Assembly: GCF_002967715.1 (NCBI RefSeq)
Contig: NZ_PUIA01000026.1
Coordinates: forward strand, 186,001 to 250,000
Source of the DNA: Blastopirellula marina
GTDB lineage: Bacteria > Planctomycetota > Planctomycetia > Pirellulales > Pirellulaceae
Length of the DNA: 64,000 bases
Reading direction: 5' to 3'
Of this stretch, positions 6,750 to 15,074 are shown piece after piece. Every line of letters starts with the position of its first letter. The stretch's first letter is position 1. Made by a program: the position numbers and the translations under genes. The notes below the pieces were generated by a model, which ran no database searches, was not told the origin of the DNA, and saw only the letters and a program-made list of their open reading frames with translations.

Positions 6750-8804
6750 CTAGGGAGCTCTGCTGACCGTCGTCTCCTTCAATTCCTGTTCATACCGCCG
6801 TCGCTCGCTATCGCGTCGTTCCTGGCTTAGCCACGGAGCTGAAAGCTGAATTGTCGCGGCCACCGAACCGATCAACATGATGGCCCACGGTTGCAGGAAG
6901 GGCCAAAACGCCGTGAGGATACTCGCCCAGATGACGAAGACGCCGGTGTTCCAGATACTCAGCCAATTGCTTCGCAGCGGGTCGGCCAGTTTCCACCAGC
7001 GCGGCACCAGGAAGGCCAGCCCGAAGAACATCATTAGCGCTCCGATCGACGACTGCTGGCCCATCGCAAACCACGGAGCCTGCATATCCATCGCTCCGGG
7101 GCTACCAGTGAAGACAAACATCGATCCGAACCAGGCTGCAATACCCAAACTCACGCCAATCATCATCATGATGATGCGGCGGCGCGTCGGATCGCCACTG
7201 CGGTCTTCCCAGGATTTGGAAGCGATCAACACCGCCCACGATGCCAGGATCGTTAGTCCCGTAAAAAACACGTAGGCCGGGCCAATCGTCAGGATGGCTG
7301 TCTTGGTAAACGCTGACTCACCGACCGAGATGGCCAGCAATACAAACGACACCAAGATTGCCGAGACACCACTGGCAATCAGTGAGCCCAGCAGTTCACG
7401 CACTTTCTCACGAGTCGGGCGGACGGCAATCGCGGCTCGCTCGCGATCCTTTCGCTTGGGATGCCAAACGGCATCTTCAGCAGCACGATGCTTACGCCGC
7501 ATCGCTTCGGGATGATAGCGACCGCTGGCCCCCTTCTTATCCGGTGCAGTTGAACCGCCAGGCGTTTCGTCCTGCGTTGTGTTTACCAGCAAACGGATCA
7601 GCAGGTAGGCCATGTAAACCGCTCCACCCACAAACGCGAGTGGTACGATGAAGTGCAGGTTGGTCACGATGCCGAAGGCGATCGCCGCCAGCACGATGAC
7701 TTTCACCGGCAAGCTGGTGTTGTTGTGATTCCACCAACCGCGAAAACGATCGACCATACCGGTAACGGCCTGGGCAATCGGTTCGTCATCCAAGGTCCCC
7801 TTGGCGGACGGAGCTTCGACGTAGCCAATCTTCGCTTTGACTTCCGACTGAGGAGCAGCCGCCGGCGACTGGCTCTTATTGTTCATAGGACGGGACGAGT
7901 CGACCGTCGACACGTAACCGACATTCTCCTTCAGGCCCAACTGCTCGAGCATTTCCTCGGCGCTGCTGGTTCGCTTATCAGGGTCCTTTTCGAGAGCCTT
8001 GGCGACAACACTTCGATAGGGTTCTCCCAGGTTGCCCAGGTCAGGACTCGCTGTGAGATGCTTCATGATGATCTCCTGGCTGCTTTCCCCCTCAAAGGGA
8101 ACGCGACCAGTAAGCATCTCGAACAAGATAATCCCTAACGCATAGACATCGATCTCGCGGCCATAGCGTCCCTTGCCAATCTCAGGAGCCATGTAGTGGA
8201 ACGTACCGACGCTCTCGGTTTGCCCACTACGACGACTGACCGAGATGAACTTTGACAGCCCGTAGTCACCTATTTTGACGGTGCCCTGATCGTTAAAAAT
8301 GTTTCCCGGCTTGAGGTCACGGTGCACGATTCCATGGTCGTGCAGATAGTTGACGGCAGAAGCGATGGCCTTGAACCACGACAAGGCTTCTTCCTGCGGC
8401 ATACCATCGGGATGACGTTCGACAATATCTTGCAGGCTATCGCCATGGACAAACTCCATCACGATCCAACCTTCGCCATCTTTGTCGTAGCGGATATCGT
8501 ACAAAGAGACGAGGTGTGGGTGCTTGAGATTCAGGCAGTGCTTGGCACCACGCATTTCGATTTCGAGATTTCGCTGAATGTGCTTCAGCGCGACTTCTTT
8601 GCCTGACTCGGTCGTCGCGTAATAAACTTCGCCGAAACCGCCAGCCCCCACGCCCCGTTTGATGGTGTAACCATCTAACGGCGAGGATCCGCTTTTATAA
8701 GTAAACCGCATGGGGCTTTCTTTCGGTCTGGCAAATTTCGCAGGGCCGACTTCATCGTCCCCCGGTTGGTTCTCCGGGGTAATGGCGGCTGCCGACTGGT
8801 TCAT
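6750..8804 (-). CDS. Hanks-type Ser/Thr protein kinase with polytopic membrane C-terminus
   Basis: 684 residues. The kinase domain spans about 45-290: glycine loop GVGAGGFGEVY (51-61), ATP lysine K74 in VALKH, catalytic HRDLKPGN (161-168), metal-binding loop IGDYG (DYG 180-182 in place of DFG), and MAPE near 205-208. After a Pro/Ser-rich linker come about eight hydrophobic segments (from residue ~360 to ~665), so the catalytic domain sits at the membrane on a large hydrophobic anchor. No extracytoplasmic sensor domain is obvious. The gene lies downstream of an FHA-domain gene (gap 92 bp holding a hairpin repeat). FHA domains bind phosphothreonine, which suggests that the neighbour is a substrate or scaffold. 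Substitution of DFG by DYG is tolerated in active kinases of this type. Confidence 0.93.
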   Translation of the reverse strand: MNQSAAAITPENQPGDDEVGPAKFARPKESPMRFTYKSGSSPLDGYTIKRGVGAGGFGEVYYATTESGKEVALKHIQRNLEIEMRGAKHCLNLKHPHLVSLYDIRYDKDGEGWIVMEFVHGDSLQDIVERHPDGMPQEEALSWFKAIASAVNYLHDHGIVHRDLKPGNIFNDQGTVKIGDYGLSKFISVSRRSGQTESVGTFHYMAPEIGKGRYGREIDVYALGIILFEMLTGRVPFEGESSQEIIMKHLTASPDLGNLGEPYRSVVAKALEKDPDKRTSSAEEMLEQLGLKENVGYVSTVDSSRPMNNKSQSPAAAPQSEVKAKIGYVEAPSAKGTLDDEPIAQAVTGMVDRFRGWWNHNNTSLPVKVIVLAAIAFGIVTNLHFIVPLAFVGGAVYMAYLLIRLLVNTTQDETPGGSTAPDKKGASGRYHPEAMRRKHRAAEDAVWHPKRKDRERAAIAVRPTREKVRELLGSLIASGVSAILVSFVLLAISVGESAFTKTAILTIGPAYVFFTGLTILASWAVLIASKSWEDRSGDPTRRRIIMMMIGVSLGIAAWFGSMFVFTGSPGAMDMQAPWFAMGQQSSIGALMMFFGLAFLVPRWWKLADPLRSNWLSIWNTGVFVIWASILTAFWPFLQPWAIMLIGSVAATIQLSAPWLSQERRDSERRRYEQELKETTVSRAP

Positions 8805-8845
8805 GGTCTAGTCCCTGGCCAACGGAATTTGATAAGTATGCAACA

Positions 8846-8883
8846 TCCTGTTCCCTCTCATCTGCAAACGAAGGAGAGGGGAC
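8846..8883. repeat. Hairpin repeat element, copy 1 (downstream of FHA gene)
   Basis: An inverted repeat with arms 8850-8859 and 8874-8883 (one G-T pair). The 14-mer TCCTGTTCCCTCTC at 8846-8859 recurs in perfect reverse complement at 9632-9645, and both copies are followed at a similar distance by a G-rich stretch and (A/C)CAAGA. This is a small REP-like palindromic element between the FHA and kinase genes. Confidence 0.6.
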
Positions 8884-8896
8884 AAGACGTTTCATT

Positions 8897-9529
8897 TCAT
8901 GCCCGGCCTAGTGGCTCCAGGCAAAACGAAACCTCTTCTCCCTGGACCGTTTCTCCTATTCTGATCGAAGTCGCCGCCTGGGTCGAATCGCTCTGGAATA
9001 GGGGTGTCTTCGATTTCAAAAGTAGTTTACTTCCCTGCCGGTAAACGACCACATCGTGCTGCCACTGTGGACACACGATATGGTTGTTCGACTTGGGCCC
9101 CATTAGCAGCGAATCCGCTAACAGAACCACTCCATCGCAGGCCGGCTCGGTACGGTGCCGGCTAACGATCTTTAGCACGGCCGACGTGCTTAATGGGTGC
9201 GGCTGAGTGAACTGTAGCTTCACTCCTCGCCCCAAGGTCATCACATCGCGGTTCTTCAACAGCGACGGGCTGTCGACCCATTGGTCGTTGAGCTTGACCT
9301 CGGACAATGGCTCGACGATGTACTCGTCTCCGCTTCGTTTAATCGCCGCGTGGCGGCGACTGATATCTCCCATGATAGGAATATCAACCTGGGCGGAAGC
9401 CATGGCCTGGCCAATATTTATGCGATCGGCCAGCAGCAGCATATAGCCGCCGACCCCATCGATCCACATTTGCAGGCGGTCGCTCACATTCCCTCTTCGA
9501 TACGCGAAATCTGGCTCAACTATGGACAT
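8897..9529 (-). CDS. FHA-domain protein
   Basis: 210 residues from ATG 9529. The frame is open further up to 9718, but that part overlaps a repeat and lacks domain character. An FHA domain covers about 25-115: INIGQAMASAQVDIPIMGDISRRHA contains the Gly of strand 3 and the SRRHA motif, and then come VNDQ-type KLNDQWVDSPSLLKNRDVMTLG and KLQF. The second half (about 125-210) has a similar cadence (LLMGPKSNNHIVCPQWQHDVVVYRQGSKLLLKSK), so it may be a second, degenerate FHA-like unit. FHA domains recognise phosphothreonine. Position directly upstream of a Ser/Thr kinase gene suggests that this protein reads the phosphorylation made by that kinase. This is the first gene of the minus-strand signalling locus. 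Confidence 0.85.
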   Translation of the reverse strand: MSIVEPDFAYRRGNVSDRLQMWIDGVGGYMLLLADRINIGQAMASAQVDIPIMGDISRRHAAIKRSGDEYIVEPLSEVKLNDQWVDSPSLLKNRDVMTLGRGVKLQFTQPHPLSTSAVLKIVSRHRTEPACDGVVLLADSLLMGPKSNNHIVCPQWQHDVVVYRQGSKLLLKSKTPLFQSDSTQAATSIRIGETVQGEEVSFCLEPLGRA

Positions 9530-9605
9530 TCGCTTTTGCTCGTGTTGGCTAATACTAAGTTTATCACACAAGCCCCCGCCCCTTCTGTATTCGCAAATCC
9601 GTTCA

Positions 9606-9645
9606 GATTCTTGCCCCTTTGCCCCTTTGGGGAGAGGGAACAGGA
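9606..9645. repeat. Hairpin repeat element, copy 2 (upstream of FHA gene)
   Basis: Contains GAGAGGGAACAGGA (9632-9645), the exact reverse complement of 8846-8859, preceded by TTCTTGCCCC and a CCCCTTTGGGG palindrome (9622-9632). Together with copy 1 it brackets the FHA gene in inverted orientation. Confidence 0.6.
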
Positions 9646-9659
9646 AAGCCGCGCGTGCT

Positions 9660-9697
9660 GAGATGGCTTGCAACTTGGGTAAAGCTGAAGCCATCTC
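9660..9697 (-). other. Stem-loop after the coiled-coil protein gene
   Basis: A perfect 10-bp stem (9660-9669 with 9688-9697) with an 18-nt loop, 42 bp past the stop of the minus-strand gene at 9739. There is no T-run, so it may be a Rho-dependent or stabilising 3' structure rather than an intrinsic terminator. Confidence 0.45.
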
Positions 9698-9738
9698 AAC
9701 GTCGCTGGAGATTTCCAAGGGTCAATCCGTGCCCTAGC

Positions 9739-10593
9739 CTAGTTCAACTGAGAAAGCTCAATTCGCTTGGTCAGCTTCTCGGCAGCCTTCGTGTCAACTT
9801 CGGCGAGTTCTTCTTCGTCCAATTCGATTTCCAGGCCGAAGTACGAGGCGACTTCATTGCTGATGTCGGTATCGACCTGTTCGTCCAACTGGATCTCGCC
9901 GGCCAGTTCGCCGTCGACATCGACCATTCGCTCTGCCACGTCGATGCGGGTCCGGATTTCGTCAACCAGACGCTTTGTCTTGGAAAGGTGACTGTCATCA
10001 AACGCGAATTTGCTCGACGTTTGGGCCACTTCCACCATCTTTTGGCGTGCTTCCAGGTTCTCGACATCGACTTCCAATTGTCGGCGAGCGGTCAGCATGC
10101 CGTCTAGCTTGGCACGGGCAGCTTCCAGGCCTTGTTCCCGAGCTCGTAGAATGCTTTCGAGTTTCACACGGGTAGCATCCTGCGTCTTGAATCGCTCGAA
10201 GCGGCCGGCAAGGTCGGTTTGCACGGCATTACGCGAGTACTCGTGGCCGGCGTAGGTGAAGTAGGTGCTGCCGGAATCGAGATCGTTCTTCAGGCGAATG
10301 ATGTCCGCCTTGCTGGAGGTCAGCTTCTCTTCCAGATCGCCGACGCGCGATTGAAGCTTTTCGACTTCCACTTCTTCTTTCGCAATCAAATGCATGTTGC
10401 GACGAATTTCAGGAGTCAGGTCCTGAATCATCTTGCGAGCACGGTCGAGCTCAAATTCGACTGGCACGCTGTTTTTGACATTGTCACTCACACGACTAGC
10501 CGTCGTGGAGATGTAACTGTAAGCATCGGTCCCAAACACGAGCCCAGCCAACAGTGCGGCACCAACTCCGGTGCATGCGAGTTTCTTGATCAT
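9739..10593 (-). CDS. Exported or membrane-anchored coiled-coil protein
   Basis: 284 residues from ATG 10593, with AGAGGG upstream (a GTG directly before it is less likely). Residues 1-27 are a signal peptide or anchor (KKLACTGVGAALLAGLVFGTDAYSY). Residues about 50-110 and 140-215 are long charged heptad helices (for example EEVEVEKLQSRVGDLEEKL and AREQGLEAARAKLDGMLTARRQLEVDVENLEARQ). Between them a conserved-looking aromatic patch, STYFTYAGHEYSR, precedes LAGRFERFK. The C-terminus is acidic. I have seen this layout in planctomycete genomes only as a hypothetical protein, so no function can be given. A structural or envelope role is a guess from the export signal and coiled coils. It is transcribed toward the FHA gene but separated by 209 bp with two hairpins. 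Confidence 0.7.
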   Translation of the reverse strand: MIKKLACTGVGAALLAGLVFGTDAYSYISTTASRVSDNVKNSVPVEFELDRARKMIQDLTPEIRRNMHLIAKEEVEVEKLQSRVGDLEEKLTSSKADIIRLKNDLDSGSTYFTYAGHEYSRNAVQTDLAGRFERFKTQDATRVKLESILRAREQGLEAARAKLDGMLTARRQLEVDVENLEARQKMVEVAQTSSKFAFDDSHLSKTKRLVDEIRTRIDVAERMVDVDGELAGEIQLDEQVDTDISNEVASYFGLEIELDEEELAEVDTKAAEKLTKRIELSQLN

Positions 10594-11199
10594 CACTCAA
10601 CCCTCTCTGAAATAAACGGAATGACCCTCGAACTTTTCCTGCCCGGTACGGCTTTCCGGATCGTGAATAACGGCCATGACCGAGCGGTTAACTTGCAGGC
10701 ATAGATAGGACTTCGCCGCGAATTTGCCGATCTTTGGTTTTTTTTCCCGTTTTTTGACATGCTGTCAGAGGGAACAGTGACGAGAGCAGAATTAGGCTAA
10801 TTTGCTCCTTTCTCGATCAGCTCTAGCGAGGGGCAGGGCAGCTGGGCTCCGTCGGAATGACTTCCCTTAACGCGAGTGGTAAGTTGCAGTTCCCAACTGC
10901 AATATGCAATCGTTCGGAAGACAGTTAGGATGGCAGCCCGTGTGAAACTTGTTGATGAAAATGGCAGCCGTTGCCTGAAGACCACACAACTCACACTTCG
11001 GCTGCCCGCAAAGTGAATTGGCGCTGAAAAGCCCCAACTAGTTGATAAATTTCACCTTAGGAAAGAATCGCGACGCCCCATTAAGAAATTGTGCGAACTT
11101 GGCACCACGGTTGCGGTGTCATGTTGTGACCAGAAGCCGTCCACCTAAACGAGCACCTCTTCTTTCGAATTGCGGCTCGATCGGATAGGAGAAATTTCA
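10594..11199. other. Intergenic region, 606 bp, divergent promoters expected
   Basis: Lies between the minus-strand coiled-coil gene and the plus-strand 67-aa gene, so it should hold both promoters. I found no convincing promoter pair, coding frame or RNA gene. A run of T (10738-10746) in TTTGGTTTTTTTTCCCG is the only marked composition feature. Confidence 0.4.
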
Positions 11200-11403
11200 A
11201 TGGATCACTCGACGCCATTCAAGCTGGTTCAACAGCCACCGAAGACCCCGACCGGGAATTTTGTGGTCTACCAGTCTCTCCCCGCAGATTCCTTGGCACA
11301 GCTGTCTGATTGGATGGATCACGCGTTAGAGATCCTTGAAGAAGAAAACGCCCAATTCGTCTCGCCCAATTCGAGCCGAAAGCATTTGGTCAGCAGCCGT
11401 TAG
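11200..11403 (+). CDS. Small soluble protein, 67 aa
   Basis: Start ATG 11200 is chosen over an in-frame codon at 11170 because ATAGGAGA stands 8 nt upstream. The product begins MDHSTPFKLVQQPPKTPTG and contains a predicted helix ALEILEEENAQF. It has no Cys and no membrane segment. No family recognised. A strong intrinsic terminator directly after the gene (11434-11469) marks a short monocistronic mRNA, which supports real expression. Confidence 0.65.
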   Translation: MDHSTPFKLVQQPPKTPTGNFVVYQSLPADSLAQLSDWMDHALEILEEENAQFVSPNSSRKHLVSSR

Positions 11404-11431
11404 GCCATCGCAACCATCTCCTAATAAACAA

Positions 11432-12424
11432 CTATCGGCCGTCGTCGACGACGGCCGATTTTATTTCTTGCCCCTCTTCGGCCGGCTCAGGCCGCGGCCT
11501 GTCTCTCAGGCCCATCATTACCACGCCTAGCACCGTCAGCACCACGCCGAAGATTAGATTGATGCTGTACGCTTCATGAAACAAGACGACCCCAGCCAGC
11601 GCTGAAAGCGGATTCTGAAGCGAGTTCGCGGCATTCCCAATAATGACCGGAGCGTATCGAAATGACAACGTAAGCGCGACAAACGCAGCCGCGTTTAGAA
11701 GTCCCGCAATCACTAAAACGACATATTGGGACGAAGTCGTAAGAGAGATTTCTTCCAGCCCAGCCGTATAGAGGCTCAGCGGGCCAAGGATTGCCATCCC
11801 CACAGCGCAAATCACCGAAGTGGTCATAAACATGCTGACTTCGCCCGAAACACCCTTTCGAATGACCACACTCAGGAAGGCGTAGGAAATACCTGCCAAC
11901 ATTGGCGCTACGATGCCCGCGCCGATCAATAGCCAGCCAGACGTGTCTTCCACAACCGACTGAACGGCTCCTCGTCCGGCCAGGCTAAGAATGATCAGGG
12001 CCAGCGTCAGGGACGCTGTTCCCCAGCTTTGCCAACGGGTTAGCGATTCCTGCAGCAGCCATTTGCTGATCATCACACCGACCACGATCATCGTGCCCAG
12101 GCACAGTGGGACGCTCATCGCCACCCCCACGACACCGAAGCTCCATTGCAGCATGGCGTTGCCCAAAAGCTGGCTGATAATTGCTGCCACAATCAGAATG
12201 AAAATGGACGACGCCTTAGGCATAGGAAATCGCCCGCTACGAACCTGCCAAACGGCAATCGGAGCAAGCAACACCACCGTGGGTATCGCCTTGAAAAAAG
12301 AAACCCAAATCGGGTCGAGGTCGGTGAGCCAGCGCAAACAGATGTTCGCCAGCGAGTATCCCACCGCGGCAAGAACACCACAAATTAACCCTAACCAAGG
12401 ATTCGGAGCAGTTCGCTGCGTCAT
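11432..12424 (-). CDS. EamA/DMT-family transporter
   Basis: 330 residues with ten hydrophobic segments arranged as two five-helix EamA repeats (about 8-150 and 165-310), which is the usual length and topology of the drug/metabolite transporter superfamily. Typical features are an N-terminal helix followed by ANICLRWL and the end of the second repeat, with PLSALAGVVLFHEAYSINLIFGVVLTVLGVVMMG. The protein moves a small metabolite across the inner membrane, and the substrate cannot be read from sequence. The C-terminal tail after the last helix (Pro/Glu-rich, ending VVDDGR) is partly encoded by the palindromic terminator of the convergent 67-aa gene. Confidence 0.9.
   Translation of the reverse strand: MTQRTAPNPWLGLICGVLAAVGYSLANICLRWLTDLDPIWVSFFKAIPTVVLLAPIAVWQVRSGRFPMPKASSIFILIVAAIISQLLGNAMLQWSFGVVGVAMSVPLCLGTMIVVGVMISKWLLQESLTRWQSWGTASLTLALIILSLAGRGAVQSVVEDTSGWLLIGAGIVAPMLAGISYAFLSVVIRKGVSGEVSMFMTTSVICAVGMAILGPLSLYTAGLEEISLTTSSQYVVLVIAGLLNAAAFVALTLSFRYAPVIIGNAANSLQNPLSALAGVVLFHEAYSINLIFGVVLTVLGVVMMGLRDRPRPEPAEEGQEIKSAVVDDGR
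11434..11469 (+). terminator. Intrinsic terminator of the 67-aa gene, inside the 3' end of the convergent transporter gene
   Basis: A perfect 26-bp palindrome (11434-11459) centred on GTCGAC is followed by TTTTATTT on the plus strand. The same bases encode the last eight residues of the minus-strand EamA protein, which stops at 11432-11434. Confidence 0.85.
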
Positions 12425-12521
12425 AAACTAAAGAAGCAATCGGTCATGTGCCGCCTAAGTGTGGTCGACAGCCTTAGGTTTGCGGTCTATTCTTGCGGGG
12501 GTATGGGATAGGGAATGGCCA

Positions 12522-13685
12522 ATGAAAGACACAATTACCCATCAACTGATTCGCCAACTTCATCGCTCACCATGGCGATTGGCAGCCGTCGTCACCGGCG
12601 GCGGAAGTGAAGCGTTGAGCCAACTGCTTAGCGTCCCAGGTGCGTCGGACACCGTTCTCGAGGCCGTCGTTCCCTACTCGAGCGTTTCCCTCGAAGACTT
12701 TCTGCACTTCAAGCCCACTCATTATTGCAGCCGAGCGACAGCCCAGGCCATGGCGATGAGGGCCTTTTTCCGTGCTCGCGACTTACAAAGTCGGATTTCT
12801 CCGGCAGATCTCGATGACATGCACCTTGTGGGGATTGGATGCAGCGCCAGTCTGCGGAGTCTACGCCCAAAGAAGGGGCAACATCGCGTTCATATCGCCG
12901 TGCAAACCGCCACCAGCAGCAGTATCGCCTCCCTCGTTCTAACTAAAGACTCACGAGATCGGGGACGTGAAGAAGATGTGGTTGCCGCACTGCTGCTGAA
13001 CCGCCTGGCCGATGCCACCGGTTTTTCTGATCGAATCCCGCTGGATCTCTTGCCCGGGGAACACGTCGATGAAACGACGGCCAATGCCTGGCCTACCTGG
13101 ACAGATCTACTGCTGGGAAAACGAACGGCCGTGTGCGTCCCCAAAGCTCAGCAGGATGCATCACTGGATTCGTTCAGTGGCGTCTTATTCCCCGGGGCAT
13201 TCAATCCGCTGCACGAAGGGCATCAGACGATGGCCGAAGTGGCCGAAGAGATTACCGGTCACTCCGTAGATTTCGAGATTTCGATTGAGAACGTCGACAA
13301 GCCACCGCTCGATTTCTTCCACATCAAGTCTCGGGCAGAACAATTCGAGGCTCCACAGCGATGCTGGCTGACAAAAGCCCCGACCTTTCTCGACAAGTCG
13401 AAGGTTTTCCCGGAAGCGACGTTCGTCGTCGGTGCCGACACGATCGTGCGCATCGCCGAGCCTCGTTATTATCAAAATTCCACACAGCTTCGCGACGCGG
13501 CGATCAGTGAGTTTACGCAGCAGAATTGTAAGTTCCTCGTCTTCCCCAGGGTGGTCGGGGAAAGCTTCTTGACGTTCGATCAACTGAACCTGCCACCGGG
13601 GCTCGTCAATCTCTGCCAGCCTGTTTCTGCTTCTCAATTTCGCATGGATATCTCATCCACCGAGATCCGCACCGGCAGTTTCTAG
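12522..13685 (+). CDS. Fusion of CinA/PncC-like domain and NMN-adenylyltransferase-like nucleotidyltransferase
   Basis: 387 residues from ATG 12522 (preceded by AGGGAA; a GTG at 12459 is less likely). The N-terminal half (about 15-180) follows the CinA C-terminal/PncC (NMN amidohydrolase) fold pattern: VVTGGGSEALSQLLSVPGAS, then AVVPYSSVS, then HLVGIGCSASL. The catalytic Ser-Cys of the usual 'ESCTGG' and the Lys after 'YSN' are not present, so deamidase activity is doubtful. The C-terminal half (about 220-387) is a nucleotidyltransferase: GVLFPGAFNPLHEGHQ (HxGH motif), VVGADT, and ISSTEIR near the end, as in nicotinate/nicotinamide mononucleotide adenylyltransferases. A role in pyridine nucleotide metabolism is inferred. 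Proteins of this two-domain layout also exist in plants, as far as I recall; this was not checked. Confidence 0.8.
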   Translation: MKDTITHQLIRQLHRSPWRLAAVVTGGGSEALSQLLSVPGASDTVLEAVVPYSSVSLEDFLHFKPTHYCSRATAQAMAMRAFFRARDLQSRISPADLDDMHLVGIGCSASLRSLRPKKGQHRVHIAVQTATSSSIASLVLTKDSRDRGREEDVVAALLLNRLADATGFSDRIPLDLLPGEHVDETTANAWPTWTDLLLGKRTAVCVPKAQQDASLDSFSGVLFPGAFNPLHEGHQTMAEVAEEITGHSVDFEISIENVDKPPLDFFHIKSRAEQFEAPQRCWLTKAPTFLDKSKVFPEATFVVGADTIVRIAEPRYYQNSTQLRDAAISEFTQQNCKFLVFPRVVGESFLTFDQLNLPPGLVNLCQPVSASQFRMDISSTEIRTGSF

Positions 13686-13936
13686 CGAAACATTTCTCAA
13701 TTCAGCCAAGCTTTGCAGCCGCAATCAGGAGATCTACCATCCCCCTGGAACTTGCCATCGTAATACTGTTGGACACCTGCGAGGGACTATTATCCGACCT
13801 GTTGAACCAGAATCACCTTAGGTGCTTATTAAGGGAAACAATGGAGCGGATTGCGACTGTAAGCTTGCTTTCATATGATTAAGGACGCGCCCCCTACGGT
13901 CTTTCGTTCGTCCACCGTTACAGAAAAGCCAATTCC

Positions 13937-14983
13937 ATGACGTCAGTACCACACATTGATCCTGGCAAAGAGACACTGCCACTTTTTTGCGGCGTGGATG
14001 TGGGCGGCACCAATATCAAAATTGGGCTCGTGGACGACCACGGCAACACGGTCGAGTACAAGAAGATCCCGACCAACGAAACCGAAGGGCCCCAGCGCTA
14101 CATGGAACGCACCACCGAAGTCATCCGAGAGATGATGAACGCGATCGGGCGGCCCATGGATAACATCGCCTCGATCGGCTTGGCCACGCCGGGCACGATG
14201 GATATTGAGGGGGGCATGCTCCTCGAGCCCCACAATCTTCCGAACTCGTACAACTTTCCCATTCGTGATTGCCTGTCGCAGCTTACGGGCCGACCGGTCG
14301 TTTATGCAAACGATGCCAATGCGGCCGCATTCGGTGAATATTGGCTCGGTTCCGGTAAGGAATTCCGCAGCATCATCATGTTGACCTTGGGAACTGGTGT
14401 TGGCGGCGGGATCATCGTGGACGACCTGCTGATCGACGGCGAACATAGCCACGGCGGAGAACTGGGGCACATCATCATCGATTTCAGCGAGAATGCCCGC
14501 ACGATTCCCACCGGACAGCGAGGTCATCTCGAGGCATACGCCAGCGGAACGGCCATAATAAAACGCACCCAGGAAGCCCTGGCGATGGACCTGAAGAAGG
14601 AGAGCTCGCTCCATGCCCGGATCGACGGAGGCGAGAAGCTTTCTCCCCTGATGGTGGCCCAAGAAGCAGAAAAATCTGACAGTCTTTCCTTACACATCGT
14701 GATGGAAACGGCTCGATACTTGGGAATTGGGATCGTTTCCCTGATGCACACGATCGATCCCGGGGCCGTAATTCTGGGCGGTGCCATTAATTTTGGGGGG
14801 CACGAAACCGAATTGGGGCGGAAATTCCTCGATCGGGTCCGCCAGGAGGTCAAGGCCCGGGCATTTCCGGTTCCCGCCAAGTACACCGTGGTCGATTTCG
14901 CCCGACTAGGTGGTGATGCTGGCTATTTGGGCGCTGCTGGCAAGGCCCGCGTTGTCGCCCACCGCGATTCCCTGACAACCTAG
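13937..14983 (+). CDS. ROK-family sugar kinase (glucokinase-like)
   Basis: 348 residues. The N-terminal phosphate-binding loop is GVDVGGTNIKIGLVD (19-33), followed by the catalytic region YANDANAAAFGE, the LTLGTGVGGGIIVD segment and the GGELGHIII motif whose His normally binds zinc. The ROK cysteine cluster (CxCGxxGCxE) is replaced by PTGQRGHLEAYASG, so the structural zinc site is incomplete. ROK kinases phosphorylate glucose or related hexoses with ATP. The substrate cannot be fixed here. The gene ends 91 bp before lepA in the same direction. Confidence 0.88.
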   Translation: MTSVPHIDPGKETLPLFCGVDVGGTNIKIGLVDDHGNTVEYKKIPTNETEGPQRYMERTTEVIREMMNAIGRPMDNIASIGLATPGTMDIEGGMLLEPHNLPNSYNFPIRDCLSQLTGRPVVYANDANAAAFGEYWLGSGKEFRSIIMLTLGTGVGGGIIVDDLLIDGEHSHGGELGHIIIDFSENARTIPTGQRGHLEAYASGTAIIKRTQEALAMDLKKESSLHARIDGGEKLSPLMVAQEAEKSDSLSLHIVMETARYLGIGIVSLMHTIDPGAVILGGAINFGGHETELGRKFLDRVRQEVKARAFPVPAKYTVVDFARLGGDAGYLGAAGKARVVAHRDSLTT

Positions 14984-15074
14984 TCCTAATGTATAATGGG
15001 GCGTTTACCCGAAGCATTCGGACATTCGCCGGGTTCATACGAGAACCACCTACCCCCAGGGCATCTTCATCACG

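Noticed and set aside
10797-10994. Minus-strand frame of 65 codons in the 606-bp gap
   Set aside because: No ribosome-binding site, no hydrophobic or domain pattern, and composition like its surroundings.
13814-13824. Palindrome CACCTTAGGTG before the ROK kinase gene
   Set aside because: Short and single; no T-run and no second copy, so neither terminator nor operator can be supported.
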